Below are positions 1 to 9,680 of a DNA stretch of 64,000 bases, one piece after another (the first letter of the stretch is position 1; each line of letters starts with the position of its first letter). Made by a program: the position numbers and the translations under genes. Where the stretch lies: positions 47,994 to 111,993 of the forward strand of contig NZ_JAJVHF010000012.1 of NCBI RefSeq assembly GCF_022171985.1, in the 5' to 3' direction. This DNA is from Huaxiibacter chinensis (lineage in GTDB: Bacteria > Pseudomonadota > Gammaproteobacteria > Enterobacterales > Enterobacteriaceae). Under the pieces are notes generated by a model that was not told the DNA's origin, searched no databases, and saw only the letters and a list, made by a program, of their open reading frames with translations.

Positions 1-803
1 GTTCGGCCGGGTTAGGGAACGGCATCACCTGACACTCATTTTTCTCGACTTTAGCATAGCGAACCGAGGCATCCGGAGTAATGCTAAACACCAGGCGATC
101 GAGCTTCGATTTGCCCTGCCAGTATTCCGGGAATGCGGTAAAAAGAATGCGCGAATCTTTTTGATACTGCGCCAGGCGGAACGGACCGGTCCCGATTGGA
201 TCCATATCGACTTTTTCCGGCGTCCCGGCTATCAGCATTGCATCGGCATATTCAGCGGACAGTATCGAAGCAAAATACCAGGCTAAATCGGCGACAAAGG
301 GCGCTTCCGGGTGCGCTAAGGTGAAGCGTACGGTGTGGTCATCCACTTTATCGATGGCGGTAATCAGGCTGCCGAATTCCAGACTTTCGAAATTGGAATA
401 GCTGCCGTTCGAGACATTGTGATACGGGTGATTAACGTCTTTCTGGCGCATAAATGAGAATATGACGTCGTCAGCGTTAAAGTCGCGGGTAGGTTTGAAC
501 AGCTTGTTGCTCTGGAATTTCACCCCTTTGCGTAAATGGAAGGTATAGACCTTACCGTCTTCACTCACCTCCCAGCGTTCAGCCAGGCTTGGCACCAACT
601 CGGTTGTACCGGGTTTAAAATCGACCAGACGGTTATAAACCGGTACTGCGCTGGCATCCACGCTGGTTCCCGAGGTATATAACTGAGGATTGAAGTTCTC
701 CGGCGATCCTTCGGAGCAATAGACCAGTGTTTTGGCCGCAACGGTGGAACTGACCGTCAAAGCCGCCATCGCCAGCGCTAAGGTTGTGAGTTTGCTTTTC
801 ATT
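1..803 (-). CDS. DppA-like periplasmic peptide-binding protein (partial)
   Basis: N-terminal 267 residues of a family 5 (DppA/OppA) extracytoplasmic solute-binding protein; the C-terminal half lies beyond the window edge. The start at 803 has an AGGA Shine-Dalgarno about 7 nt upstream. A typical Sec signal peptide (KSKLTT, hydrophobic core, cleavage near TVAAKT) is followed by LVYCSEGSPENFNPQ, very close to the mature start of E. coli DppA. Other DppA-like blocks include PIGTGPF, QYQKDSR and the ITPDASVRYAKV segment. DppA delivers dipeptides and haem to the DppBCDF importer. This is probably a paralogue, because it sits divergently to a PepT-like peptidase rather than in a dpp operon. Permease genes, if any, would lie outside the window, so the substrate is unknown. 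Confidence 0.9.
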
Positions 804-914
804 ATTTTTTCCTGTCTTTTTAATTCGACGGCTAATTAACCCTTTTGCCATTCCATAAATAACATTAAAGTGACACTGCAAACACCTGATAAAACAAATA
901 AAGAAGGATTCACT

Positions 915-2144
915 ATGGCTTCATTACTCTCCAGTCAATTAACCCAACGCTTTTTTCGCTATCTGGCGATTACCAGTCAAAGCGATCCGAAGGTAAAGAC
1001 CTTACCCTCTACGCCCGGACAGCATCGAATGGCTGAAGAGCTGGCTAACGAGCTGAAATCATTCGGGTTAAGTGACATAGTCATCGATGAATTCGCCACC
1101 GTTACCGCCGTCAAAAAAGGCACCGTACCCGGTGCGCCACGCATCGGTTTTATCACTCATATTGATACGGTTGACGTGGGATTATCTCCGGATATTCATC
1201 CACAAATATTAACTTTTACCGGAGATGATCTCTGCCTGAATAAAGAGAAAGCGATCTGGTTGCGCGTCAAAGAGCACCCGGAAATTCTCTCTTATCCCAA
1301 TGAAGAGATTATTTTCAGCGACGGAACCAGCGTATTAGGCGCAGATAATAAATCGGCCGTCACGGTGGTGATGACGTTACTGGAAAATCTCACGCAAGCC
1401 GATCGCCATGGCGATATTGTGGTGGCCTTTGTACCCGATGAAGAGATCGGTCTGTGCGGCGCCAAAGCGCTGGATTTAAACCGTTTCGATGTCGATTTCG
1501 CCTTTACCATCGACTGCTGTGAAATCGGTGAACTGGTTTACGAGAACTTTAATGCTGCGGCTGCAGAGATCCGCTTTACCGGCGTGACGGCGCATCCAAT
1601 GTCCGCCAAAGGGGTACTGGTCAACCCATTACTAATGGCCACCGATTTCATCCATCATTTTGATCGCCAGCAAACGCCAGAATGCACGGAAGGTCGTGAA
1701 GGCTATATCTGGTTCAACGGTATCCAGGCCGGGCAAAATGAAGCGGTTCTGAAGGCCAATATCCGTGATTTTGACAAGGACAGCTTTGCCGCGCGCAAAC
1801 AGCAGATCATCGATGTGGCAGGCCAGATAGCCGCACAACACCCTACGGCGCAGGTGGACTATCACATCGAAGATACCTACAGCAATATCAGCAATGCGCT
1901 GGGGGAAGATCGCCGCGCGATCGATTTGATGTTTAGCGCGATGGAATCGCTTGGGATCACGCCAAAACCGACGCCTATGCGGGGCGGAACAGACGGTGCG
2001 GCGCTGTCGGCAAAAGGTCTGTTAACCCCGAACTTCTTCACCGGCGCCCATAACTTCCACTCGAAGTTTGAGTTTTTACCGCTGTCGTCGTTCGAGGCCT
2101 CTTACCACACCGCCCTGCAAATTTGCCTGCTGGCGGCCCGTTAA
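915..2144 (+). CDS. PepT-like tripeptidase (M20 metallopeptidase paralogue)
   Basis: 409-residue M20B zinc aminopeptidase of the peptidase T family (E. coli PepT is 408). PepT removes the N-terminal residue from tripeptides in the cytoplasm. Metal-site motifs are present in order: H82 and D84 in THIDTVD, D144 in GADNKSAV, the catalytic pair E176-E177 in PDEEIG, D200 in TIDCCE, and the C-terminal [11 protein letters not shown] histidine. An in-frame ATG exists at 870, but the start at 915 has an AAGAAGGA Shine-Dalgarno and matches the family length. Sequence divergence from PepT (for example [13 protein letters not shown] against DGGGVGELEFENF) indicates a second PepT-type enzyme. It is divergent from a DppA-like binding protein, suggesting import and hydrolysis of a particular small peptide; that link is inference. 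Confidence 0.9.
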   Translation: MASLLSSQLTQRFFRYLAITSQSDPKVKTLPSTPGQHRMAEELANELKSFGLSDIVIDEFATVTAVKKGTVPGAPRIGFITHIDTVDVGLSPDIHPQILTFTGDDLCLNKEKAIWLRVKEHPEILSYPNEEIIFSDGTSVLGADNKSAVTVVMTLLENLTQADRHGDIVVAFVPDEEIGLCGAKALDLNRFDVDFAFTIDCCEIGELVYENFNAAAAEIRFTGVTAHPMSAKGVLVNPLLMATDFIHHFDRQQTPECTEGREGYIWFNGIQAGQNEAVLKANIRDFDKDSFAARKQQIIDVAGQIAAQHPTAQVDYHIEDTYSNISNALGEDRRAIDLMFSAMESLGITPKPTPMRGGTDGAALSAKGLLTPNFFTGAHNFHSKFEFLPLSSFEASYHTALQICLLAAR

Positions 2145-2737
2145 GCCGGTTTGCGGGCCAGCATCGTGGCAAAGCGCAGCTTGATGCGATTGCCACTGGC
2201 GTCGGTGCGGTGTAACTCACCGACGTCTTCGTTATATTTCAGTAATTCCCAGCCTTCGTAATAGTGGCTCAGTTCGCCGCTTTTGAACGCAAACGGGAAG
2301 CCGACGTTGCAGGGATAGTCGGGGGTATCCATCGCCGCTACAATCAGGTTGTGCCCGCCCGGACGGGTGCAGCGTTGCATATTAGCAATCAGGCCCGGAA
2401 TGGTTTTCGCGTCGAGGAACATCATCACCACGGTCGAGAGGATAAAGTCGTACTCCCCTTCAAAGCTCAGGGTGTTGAGGTCCTTGATCTCCGCCTGCAG
2501 ATTAACGATGCCTTCCGCCGCTTTGATACGCTCGATATTATCAATTCCGGCCGGATTTTTATCCCACGCGGTGACGTCATACCCGTTCGCGGCAAGGTAC
2601 AGGCTGTTGCGCCCATTACCGCAGCCCAAATCGAGCGTTTTGCCCGGCTTCATCATACCCGCACTATAGATAACCTCAGAGTGGGTACGGGTCAGACCGT
2701 ATTTCTCGGTGAAGTAATTCTCATCATAAACAGTCAT
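2141..2737 (-). CDS. tehB: Tellurite resistance methyltransferase TehB
   Basis: 198 residues, close to E. coli TehB (197) along its whole length. A class I SAM-dependent methyltransferase that detoxifies tellurite and selenium compounds in the cytoplasm. The SAM-binding glycine loop DLGCGNGRN begins at residue 36; the acidic post-strand-2 motif is AWDKN. The conserved C-terminus [21 protein letters not shown] is retained. It is translationally coupled to tehA upstream through an ATGA overlap. The 3' end overlaps the stop of the convergent PepT-like gene by 4 bases, so there is no room for an intergenic terminator. Confidence 0.97.
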   Translation of the reverse strand: MTVYDENYFTEKYGLTRTHSEVIYSAGMMKPGKTLDLGCGNGRNSLYLAANGYDVTAWDKNPAGIDNIERIKAAEGIVNLQAEIKDLNTLSFEGEYDFILSTVVMMFLDAKTIPGLIANMQRCTRPGGHNLIVAAMDTPDYPCNVGFPFAFKSGELSHYYEGWELLKYNEDVGELHRTDASGNRIKLRFATMLARKPA

Positions 2738-3738
2738 TCTTTTTCCTCAGCGTGTTTAAGCGTGGCGATATCTGTACGAATCAATAATTTTCCCTGCATC
2801 AGTAGCACAAACGTGCGCACCAGAAGCAGCGCAATAATGCCGTTAGTGAAGATAAACAGCGGAACAGCAATAGCATGGAAGAAGCCGGAGGCACTGCTCT
2901 GCCCCAGATGGAGGCCGGTGGTGGCAAGCGCAGACACACCGAACGAGAAGCTCCAGAAAGAGGCATTAAAAGGCTGTGAAAGATACCAGGGCAGTAAGCG
3001 CAACATAAACAGTAGCTGCAACAGGCCATAGCCAAACAGCATTTTCGCGAAGGTATCGGCCTGCCCGCCGTTGACGCTTAACCAGGCGCTACAGGCCACC
3101 AGCGCGGGTGCAAGCTGGATACCCAGCGAGGTACGTAGTGCGCCAGGTAGCTCACCCGCACTGCGCAAACGCTGCAAAATCACCGGTTCCAGACTCAGCC
3201 AGGAGAACACGCCCGCCCCCAGAAAAACCAGTCCGGCATCGTGGAAACCCAGCGCACCGCAGGCCATGGCGCTAATAAAATTATTCGCCACCGTTGGCAG
3301 GTACAAACCCGGCGTCGTCGCCTCTTGCGGATGCTTGCCGCGCCATAACCCGGCACTTTGCCAGGCCGCATAGCCCAGTTGTACCACTACGCCAACGCCA
3401 AAAAGCCCCAGAGAAAGGGGCCGATACCACGGCACAAAGCCGATCGCCACCAGCAGAGTGGTTGCCGGAAAAAGGCTGACAAAGCTGCTCATCACCGGGT
3501 GGCGCATTTCTGCCAGCACGCTTTGCGGGAATCGCAGCGCGCGGCTGAGATATGCCACGGAAAGTAAGAACCACATAACGACCGCCAGCGTGACCAGGAT
3601 CTCTCCGGGCCAGGGGGAAACCGGCCAAAGCGTGCTGGCGTATCGCCAGGCGAAGCCCATGCCGATAGTGCCCAACACCATGCCAAAATAACCCGCGGGT
3701 AAGTTAAGAACCTGTTGGGGATTGTTACGATTATGCAT
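2734..3738 (-). CDS. tehA: Tellurite resistance / dicarboxylate-type channel TehA
   Basis: 334-residue inner-membrane protein of the TDT family (E. coli TehA, 330), a relative of the plant SLAC1 anion channels with about ten transmembrane helices. Conserved blocks include [22 protein letters not shown] near the N-terminus, [17 protein letters not shown] and the [13 protein letters not shown] segment. It acts with TehB in resistance to tellurite when overexpressed. The chosen start gives [10 protein letters not shown] before the conserved block; no strong Shine-Dalgarno is visible. It is the first gene of the tehAB pair and divergent from ydcK, with an AT-rich intergenic region (3739-3860) likely to hold both promoters. 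Confidence 0.96.
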   Translation of the reverse strand: MHNRNNPQQVLNLPAGYFGMVLGTIGMGFAWRYASTLWPVSPWPGEILVTLAVVMWFLLSVAYLSRALRFPQSVLAEMRHPVMSSFVSLFPATTLLVAIGFVPWYRPLSLGLFGVGVVVQLGYAAWQSAGLWRGKHPQEATTPGLYLPTVANNFISAMACGALGFHDAGLVFLGAGVFSWLSLEPVILQRLRSAGELPGALRTSLGIQLAPALVACSAWLSVNGGQADTFAKMLFGYGLLQLLFMLRLLPWYLSQPFNASFWSFSFGVSALATTGLHLGQSSASGFFHAIAVPLFIFTNGIIALLLVRTFVLLMQGKLLIRTDIATLKHAEEKE

Positions 3739-3860
3739 AAATTTTAAATTATAAAATATATTTTAAATACTAGTTTAAGGGGTTTCTGAATCGGTTGCCA
3801 GTACTTCGAAAGGCGTAAACTTTGCTACGTTTAACTAAGGCGACCTGACAGGATACCACC

Positions 3861-4841
3861 ATGAAAAAATACCGACTCAGCGATGAAACGCGTCCTTATC
3901 TCTGGCAAAGCGGAGAGACAAAGGTCACCGTCACGCTGCGCCAGATCGTTGCAGAGCGCGATTTCGGTGATGTTAAAGCCGGTTGCAAAGGCGGATGGAT
4001 TGACGATGAAAGCGCCCTTTCGCATGACGGATTATGCTGGATCTACGATGAAAATAGCGTGGTATTCGAAAAGGCCCACATCCGCGATAACGCCAGGCTG
4101 ACGCAGCCGTGCGTTATCAGCCACGGTGCCCTAATCTCCGGCGAGAGCTGGGTAGATGGCGCACACGTCAGCCATGGTGCGCGACTAAGCGGGAGCGTCA
4201 CGGTTCAGCATTCACAGATCCGCGGCGAGTGTCACCTTTCCGGTCATGCACGCATTCTGCATGAGAGTACCGTTATCGCCGCGCAGGGTCTGACGCCCGA
4301 CCGTGAGCAGATCCTTCGCATCTATGATAACGCCACCGTCAGCCAGTCCAGGGTCATTCATCAGGCACAAATTTACGGTAACGCGCTGGTGAGCTACGCG
4401 TTTATCGAGCACCGGGCGGAGATCTTCGACAGCGCCGTGATCGAAGGCAATGAGATAAATAACGTCTGGGTGTGCGATTGCGCAAAAGTCTATGGTCAGG
4501 CGCGCCTGTCGGCAGGCCTTGAAGAGGATGCCATCCCTACCCTGCGCTACAGCTCCCAGGTGGCTGAAAACGCCGTCGTTGAGGGTAACTGCGTGATTAA
4601 ACATCACGTATTGATTGGCGGCCATGCCTGGCTGCGTGGCGGCCCTGTTTTGATTGATGACAGAGTGGTGATTCAGGGGCGGGCCAAAATTAGCGGCAAT
4701 GTGCTGATCGAACATCGCATTGAAATTACCGATGACGCGGTGATTGCGTCAGTGGACGGCGAGTATATTCATCTGCGGGGTGAAAAAATACTTAACGGAC
4801 AGGAACACATCACCCGCACGCCGCTGCTGGGGGCGATCTAA
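3861..4841 (+). CDS. ydcK: YdcK, left-handed beta-helix (hexapeptide repeat) protein
   Basis: 326 residues, the same length as E. coli YdcK. The protein is dominated by imperfect hexapeptide-like repeats ([IV]xGxAxI patterns such as VDGAHVSHGARLSGSV and VEGNCVIKHHVLIGG), predicting a left-handed parallel beta-helix like that of trimeric acyltransferases. The biochemical function is unknown in E. coli. It is monocistronic here: divergent from tehA and convergent with opgD, separated from the latter only by a perfect hairpin. In K-12 the genes rimL and ydcH lie between ydcK and opgD; they are absent here. Confidence 0.93.
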   Translation: MKKYRLSDETRPYLWQSGETKVTVTLRQIVAERDFGDVKAGCKGGWIDDESALSHDGLCWIYDENSVVFEKAHIRDNARLTQPCVISHGALISGESWVDGAHVSHGARLSGSVTVQHSQIRGECHLSGHARILHESTVIAAQGLTPDREQILRIYDNATVSQSRVIHQAQIYGNALVSYAFIEHRAEIFDSAVIEGNEINNVWVCDCAKVYGQARLSAGLEEDAIPTLRYSSQVAENAVVEGNCVIKHHVLIGGHAWLRGGPVLIDDRVVIQGRAKISGNVLIEHRIEITDDAVIASVDGEYIHLRGEKILNGQEHITRTPLLGAI

Positions 4842-4863
4842 GACCTCTCCGAAGAGAGGTCTT
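4840..4863. terminator. Bidirectional hairpin between ydcK and opgD
   Basis: Perfect 10-bp inverted repeat (AAGACCTCTC / GAGAGGTCTT) with a CGAA tetraloop, overlapping the ydcK stop codon and ending 7 bases before the opgD stop. The stem ends give short A and T runs in both directions. It fits a shared terminator of two convergent genes. Confidence 0.75.
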
Positions 4864-4870
4864 CAGGGCC

Positions 4871-6526
4871 TTAGCGCATAACGCGATCGTCAACGTACTG
4901 ACGTTTGTCCGGCGCAGGCGGGAAATACTGATACAGCCAGGTTTCACTGATAGCGTCGCCCTGGCAGCGCAGGAACAGGCGCATATCAACCGGATCGGTT
5001 GAATCGTTGGTCGGATACCAGTCAAAAAGAATGCGGTAGCCATCAAAAGGTTCAACGTAGAGGATTTCCACCTGCTTCGCCTCTCCGTTCGACAGCGTGA
5101 TCACCGGTTCAATGCCTTTTGGCGCGGCCGCTTTCAAATCCCCGCCGATGAAATCAATCGCGAACCGTCGTGCCCAGACTTTCGGGTAGTTTTCACCCGG
5201 CGCCCAGCCTTCCGGGAAGCCGCCCATGCCGGTACGCGTCGCGAAGACATTGGCCAGCGGAGAGCGCACGGGAGGTTTGGCGCTCCAGTAAAGCCGATAT
5301 TTATAATTCAGCTCATCGCCCGCTTTGATCGCTTTTTCGGGTTGCCAGAAACAGACCACGTTATCCAGCGTTTCGCCGGTAGTGGGGATCTCCATCAGCC
5401 CAACGGTGCCTTTGCCCCACTGGTTACGCGGCTCGACCCACAGGCTTGGACGCTTGTTGTACCAGCCCATAATATCCTGATAGTGCGAGAAATCCCGGTC
5501 AAGCTGCAGCAGACCAAATCCCTTCGGGTTTTTGTCTTCGAAGGCGTTGAACTGCAGTTTCTGCGGGTTATTAAGCGGACGACAGATCCACTCACCGTTT
5601 CCGCGCCACATAGCCAGGCGATCGGAATCGTGAATTTGCGGATGAATCGTGTCACACATCCGGCGCTCGTTGTTACCGCAGCTGAACATACTGGTCATGG
5701 GCGATATACCCAGCTGTTTGATGTCCTTACGGGCATACAGGCGATTTTCGACGTCCATGATGACCTGCGTTTTTTCGCAGTGAATTACAAATTTGTACGC
5801 CCCGGTAATGCTTGGGCTGTCGAGCAGCGCGTAGACGGTAAAGGTGGTATCACCAGGTTTAACCGTCTCGAACCAGAACGACGTGAAGTCCGGGAACTCT
5901 TCCGGCGTATCGGTAAAGGTATCCACCGCCAGACCGCGCGCGGAAAGACCATACTGATAGGTATCATCCACCGCACGGAAGTAGCTCGCGCCGAGGAAAG
6001 AGACAATGTCGCGACGGGCCAGTTCAGGGGCTTTAAAGGCGCGGAAACCGGCAAAACCTAAATCGCGCTGCCCTTCAAGCTGGCGGGTATCAACGTCGGT
6101 GTCGTGATAGGTAAAGAGTTCAGGGCGGAAATGAATCTCTCGCGCCTGAGACGTGCCCGCATCCACAGAGAACATACGAACGCGACGGCGGAATCCCATG
6201 CCCATATGGAAAAACTGTACGTCTAACTGACGATTTTCAACGTTGTTCCACAGCGACTGTTTCGCGTCGTACTGAATCGCGTTGTAGGCCTGCGGCGTCA
6301 TGGTTGCCAGCGTCTCAGGGAGGGGTCGCGGTGCCCCGCCCCAGGCGTTTTGGGACAGATCCTGCGCCATGGACTGCAGCACAGAGAAGTCAAAACGGCG
6401 GCTTTGACCGTCGGCAATATCCGATTCTGCGGCAAAGGCCGCGCGGGAAAAGAGCGTCGAGAGTCCGGCCGTGCCGCTCAGCGCAGCCATTGCCATCGAA
6501 CCTTGTAAAAAACGTCTGCGATTCAT
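4871..6526 (-). CDS. opgD: OpgD/MdoD, osmoregulated periplasmic glucan protein
   Basis: 551 residues, identical in length to E. coli OpgD and highly similar from [16 protein letters not shown] to the C-terminal YVDDRVM. The protein is exported by Tat: a twin-arginine motif RRRFLQ lies at residues 3-8, with a hydrophobic core and an AFA cleavage site. OpgD controls the backbone structure of osmoregulated periplasmic glucans, and the family is now regarded as glycoside hydrolases acting on beta-1,2-glucan. A longer ORF to 6610 exists, but its added N-terminus is unlike the family and would bury the Tat signal, so the start at 6526 is preferred. It is monocistronic and convergent with ydcK. Confidence 0.96.
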   Translation of the reverse strand: MNRRRFLQGSMAMAALSGTAGLSTLFSRAAFAAESDIADGQSRRFDFSVLQSMAQDLSQNAWGGAPRPLPETLATMTPQAYNAIQYDAKQSLWNNVENRQLDVQFFHMGMGFRRRVRMFSVDAGTSQAREIHFRPELFTYHDTDVDTRQLEGQRDLGFAGFRAFKAPELARRDIVSFLGASYFRAVDDTYQYGLSARGLAVDTFTDTPEEFPDFTSFWFETVKPGDTTFTVYALLDSPSITGAYKFVIHCEKTQVIMDVENRLYARKDIKQLGISPMTSMFSCGNNERRMCDTIHPQIHDSDRLAMWRGNGEWICRPLNNPQKLQFNAFEDKNPKGFGLLQLDRDFSHYQDIMGWYNKRPSLWVEPRNQWGKGTVGLMEIPTTGETLDNVVCFWQPEKAIKAGDELNYKYRLYWSAKPPVRSPLANVFATRTGMGGFPEGWAPGENYPKVWARRFAIDFIGGDLKAAAPKGIEPVITLSNGEAKQVEILYVEPFDGYRILFDWYPTNDSTDPVDMRLFLRCQGDAISETWLYQYFPPAPDKRQYVDDRVMR

Positions 6527-6714
6527 GCCTGAGAATACGTCCTTATGGCTGTGTGAATGAATTTCGCGCCTGGCAAAACAACGGCAGGAAAGAACGCACA
6601 GCCTAAACAAAAATGGTTAAAAATCCAATTGTTGAGCGGCGATTATCTGAGCAAAGCGAGAAATATTTTCTGTCGAGGGGAATGGGCTGAAATGGGCGTA
6701 AAGTTACGTATAAA

Positions 6715-6754
6715 AAATTAAAAAAGCCCCTGATGGACATCGTCACCAGGGGCT
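6715..6754 (-). terminator. Rho-independent terminator of the binding-protein operon
   Basis: On the minus strand AGCCCCTG and CAGGGGCT form an 8-bp perfect stem around a 14-base loop, followed directly by a run of at least six T residues. It lies 17 bases past the stop of the HisJ-like binding-protein gene. Confidence 0.85.
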
Positions 6755-6771
6755 AATCAGGCGCATTATTT

Positions 6772-7545
6772 TTATTTTACGCTGACATCAATTCCGGGAA
6801 AATATTTCTTCGCCAGAGCGTCAATAGTGCCGTCAGCGCGTACTTTCTCTATCGCCGCATCGAGCTGCTGCCGGGTGGCCTCGTCACCCTTGCGCAGCCC
6901 GAATCCGATCCCGCTTCCCAGGATCGTGTCGTCAGAGACGGGTTTGCCGATAAAACCAAACCCTTTTCCCTGCGGCTTGCTGAGGAAACCTGCCTGTCCG
7001 GCGGCGGACATCACCAGAGAGGCGTCAATGCGGCCGTTCAGCAAATCTCCCCAGGCCATATTCTGATCTTTATAAGACACCACGGTGACACCGTGTTTTT
7101 CCCAGTGCTCTTTAGCGTAGGTTTCCTGAATGGAACCTTGCAACACGCCTATCGTTTTGCCTTTCAGCCCTTCTGGCGTGGCTTCCATCGCAGCCCCGGC
7201 CTTGCCGACCAGCTGAGAGGGGATCCGATAGACAGGCTGGGTGAAATCGATACTTTTACGACGCTGCTCGGTAATGTTCATTGCCGAGTTAATAGCGTCA
7301 AATTTCTTCGCCATCAGCCCCGGGATTAATGCATCAAAGGAGGTTTCGACCCAGCTGCATTTCAGTGACGCCGCTTTGCAGATCGCCTTGCCCAGATCAA
7401 CGTCAAAGCCTTCCAGCTCGCCGGAGGCATTACGGCTCTCGAACGGTGGATACTCTGCTTCCAGACCGTAACGTAGCTCGGTGGCCGCAAACGAAGAAAA
7501 TGTACACAGCAATCCCATGCCGGCAACTAACGCGCGTAATGTCAT
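6772..7545 (-). CDS. HisJ/ArgT-like polar amino acid-binding protein
   Basis: 257-residue periplasmic binding protein of SBP family 3 (HisJ, ArgT, ArtJ type). A signal peptide (MTLRALVAGMGLLCTFSSFA) is followed by ELRYGLEAEYPPFESRN; the family signature GFDVDLGKAIC and FDALIPGLMAKKFDAI are present, as is KGKTIGVLQGSIQETYA near the hinge. The start at 7545 has a strong AAGGAGT Shine-Dalgarno; a longer ORF to 7620 would add a non-signal extension. It begins 10 bases after the aminotransferase stop, so the two are co-transcribed. No permease or ATPase lies nearby, making this an orphan binding protein that presumably uses another importer. The substrate may be the amino acid processed by the aminotransferase; this is inference. 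Confidence 0.9.
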   Translation of the reverse strand: MTLRALVAGMGLLCTFSSFAATELRYGLEAEYPPFESRNASGELEGFDVDLGKAICKAASLKCSWVETSFDALIPGLMAKKFDAINSAMNITEQRRKSIDFTQPVYRIPSQLVGKAGAAMEATPEGLKGKTIGVLQGSIQETYAKEHWEKHGVTVVSYKDQNMAWGDLLNGRIDASLVMSAAGQAGFLSKPQGKGFGFIGKPVSDDTILGSGIGFGLRKGDEATRQQLDAAIEKVRADGTIDALAKKYFPGIDVSVK

Positions 7546-7555
7546 GTAAAACTCC

Positions 7556-8725
7556 TTAGCGTGGTTTAACCCGACACAGGGCCTGGGCACCTGCCCGTAA
7601 CGTCGCCTCATCTTTCGCAAAAGAGAGACGAATCAGTTTATTGTCCGTACCGTCCGCGTAAAACGCCGACAGCGGGATGGTGGCAACGCCGCACTCGGTG
7701 ATCAGCCGCTTAACCATGTCGCTGTCGCGCTCATCGCTGAAGTGGCTGTAATCTGCCAGCAGGAAAAAGGAGCCAGCACTCGGCAGCAGCCTGAACGGCG
7801 ATTCCATCAGCAGATTTTGCAGCAAATCGCGTTTGCGTTGATAAAACGCCGCCAGCGAAAGCCAGGTCTGCGGGTCGGCCATGTGTTCAGCAAATGCGTA
7901 CTGCATGGGGGTATCGGCAGAAAACATCAGAAATTGATGCACCTTGCAGATCTCATCCATCAGTTCGGCTGGCGCTACACAATACCCCACCCGCCAGCCG
8001 GTGACGTGATAGGTTTTTCCGAAGGATGAAATCACCACGCTGCGTTCGGCCAGCGCCGGGTGTGTTGCCATTCCGTGGTGCGGCTTGCCGTCAAAAACGA
8101 CGTGTTCATACACTTCGTCAGACAAAATGATGATGTCGGTATGGCGCGTTATCGCCGCAAGCTGGTGAAGATCCTCGGCCGAGAAGACCTGACCACTGGG
8201 ATTATGCGGAGTATTAACAATGATCATACGGGTGCGCGAGGTCACCGCCGCACGCACCTCATCCCAGTTCACGGCAAAATCGGGGACCGTGAGCTTTATG
8301 GCTATCGGCGTTGCGCCCTGGAGCCGCACGATTGGCGCATAGCTATCGAAAGAGGGTTCAAAGTAAATCACCTCATCCCCCGGATGCACCAGCCCGCTGA
8401 TGGCAGAATAAAGCCCTTCGCTGGCGCTCGCCGTGATCAGCACTTCGTTGTTCGCATCGTAGCGAGTGCCGTACAGGGTCTCGATCTTATCGGCAATGCG
8501 TTCTTTTAAGGACTGCAGTCCGGTCATGGCCGCGTACTGATTATGATTCTCTTCCATTGCCCGCGTCACGCCCGCAATGAGCGCCGGGTCGCAGGAGAAA
8601 TTAGGCGCCCCCTGAGAAAGATTGATGGCGTTGTGTTGTGCTGAGAGTTGACCGATCACGGTAAAAATCGTGGTGCCAACGTCAGGCAATTTAGAACGGG
8701 TATGCACCGGAGTACGCAGAGTCAT
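7556..8725 (-). CDS. YbdL-like PLP aminotransferase (class I/II)
   Basis: 389 residues, fold-type I PLP aminotransferase resembling E. coli YbdL (methionine/aromatic aminotransferase, 386). The Schiff-base lysine is in SSFGKTYHVTGWRVGYCVAP; the PLP-phosphate and ring contacts are represented by NTPHNPSG and ILSDEVYEHVVF; the C-terminal substrate-carboxylate arginine is in LIRLSFAK. The start at 8725 (MTLRTPVHTRSKLPDVGTTIF) has GAGAAGGA upstream. YbdL-type enzymes transaminate methionine and related amino acids with 2-oxo acids. This is the promoter-proximal gene of an operon with a HisJ-like binding protein and is divergent from a LysR regulator, a typical control arrangement. The exact substrate is not determined by sequence. 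Confidence 0.9.
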   Translation of the reverse strand: MTLRTPVHTRSKLPDVGTTIFTVIGQLSAQHNAINLSQGAPNFSCDPALIAGVTRAMEENHNQYAAMTGLQSLKERIADKIETLYGTRYDANNEVLITASASEGLYSAISGLVHPGDEVIYFEPSFDSYAPIVRLQGATPIAIKLTVPDFAVNWDEVRAAVTSRTRMIIVNTPHNPSGQVFSAEDLHQLAAITRHTDIIILSDEVYEHVVFDGKPHHGMATHPALAERSVVISSFGKTYHVTGWRVGYCVAPAELMDEICKVHQFLMFSADTPMQYAFAEHMADPQTWLSLAAFYQRKRDLLQNLLMESPFRLLPSAGSFFLLADYSHFSDERDSDMVKRLITECGVATIPLSAFYADGTDNKLIRLSFAKDEATLRAGAQALCRVKPR

Positions 8726-8837
8726 CGTCAATCCTTCTCGTGAATAATGCATAACTATTCAAACAGCATCTCTGTTGCCGCGACAATCGAATTGTTGTCA
8801 TAATAGCCATGATCAAAATGCATACCTGGAGTGTTTT

Positions 8838-9680
8838 ATGTCGCGCCGTTCCTTTCCACATACTGCTGTGGACGCTTTTTTGGTTACCGCACGCCGCCTG
8901 AACCTGACACATGCGGCGAAAGATCTTTGCCTGACACAAGGCGCGGTCAGTCGTAAGATCGCGACGCTCGAGGCCTGGTTTGGTTTTCCTCTTTTTGAAC
9001 GCCACGCGCGGGGATTGCGACTCTCTCCTCAGGGCAGCGCCCTGCTGCCCGACCTCCAGGCGGCGTATGAGCAGCTTCTGACCGTGGTGGATCAGGCGCG
9101 GGCACAGCAAACCGTCGTTCGCCTTAAGGTACCGACATGCGCCATGCGCTGGCTGGTGCCCAAATTACTTCATCTGGAGCGCGAACAGCCCGAGCTCCAG
9201 ATCGCGCTGACCACCACCACCGATCACACCGTGAATTTCAAAACGGAATCCTGTGATGCAGCCATCGTTTTTGGCACGCATTTGAGCGCCGGTGACCTGC
9301 TGTTCGAAGAGAGGCTAACGCCGGTGATGAACCCGTTTCGGGCCAGTTCCACGCTGGATAAATTGACGCTACTCCATCCGACGCGGGATAAAACGGACTG
9401 GTCGCTATGGCTGTCGAAGCAAGAGGGTTTTTCGCTCGCTATGCATAAAAATCAACACTTCGACACCATGGATTTAGCCATTACGGCGGCCATTCAGGGG
9501 TTAGGGGTTGCGATTGCCGATGAAACGCTGGTCGAAGAGGATGTGCGTGCCGGTCGTCTGGTGCGCCCTTACGACCTGAGCGTGAAAACCGGCGCCAGCT
9601 ATCGTCTGGTGCTCCGCGACTCTCGCGGCAAAGCCGCCGGGCTTGCCGCGTTTCGCGCATGTTTGCTTAATCAAGGCTGA
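8838..9680 (+). CDS. LysR-family regulator (GcvA-like)
   Basis: 280-residue LysR-type transcriptional regulator. The N-terminal winged helix-turn-helix spans about residues 10-65 (AVDAFLVTARRLNLTHAAKDL, LTQGAVSRKIATLE, FPLFERHARGLRLS); an effector-binding domain follows. The start at 8838 has CTGGAGTG upstream; the ORF could extend to 8775 but without support. It shares a 112-bp divergent promoter region with the aminotransferase/binding-protein operon, so that operon is its likely target. Its end overlaps the convergent carboxylesterase by 14 bases. The effector is unknown. Confidence 0.9.
   Translation: MSRRSFPHTAVDAFLVTARRLNLTHAAKDLCLTQGAVSRKIATLEAWFGFPLFERHARGLRLSPQGSALLPDLQAAYEQLLTVVDQARAQQTVVRLKVPTCAMRWLVPKLLHLEREQPELQIALTTTTDHTVNFKTESCDAAIVFGTHLSAGDLLFEERLTPVMNPFRASSTLDKLTLLHPTRDKTDWSLWLSKQEGFSLAMHKNQHFDTMDLAITAAIQGLGVAIADETLVEEDVRAGRLVRPYDLSVKTGASYRLVLRDSRGKAAGLAAFRACLLNQG

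Noticed and set aside
870..914. Upstream ATG extending the PepT-like protein by 15 residues
   Set aside because: No Shine-Dalgarno at 870; the 915 start has one and gives the family length.
5342..6061. 239-codon open frame antisense to opgD
   Set aside because: Shadow of opgD, no family similarity.
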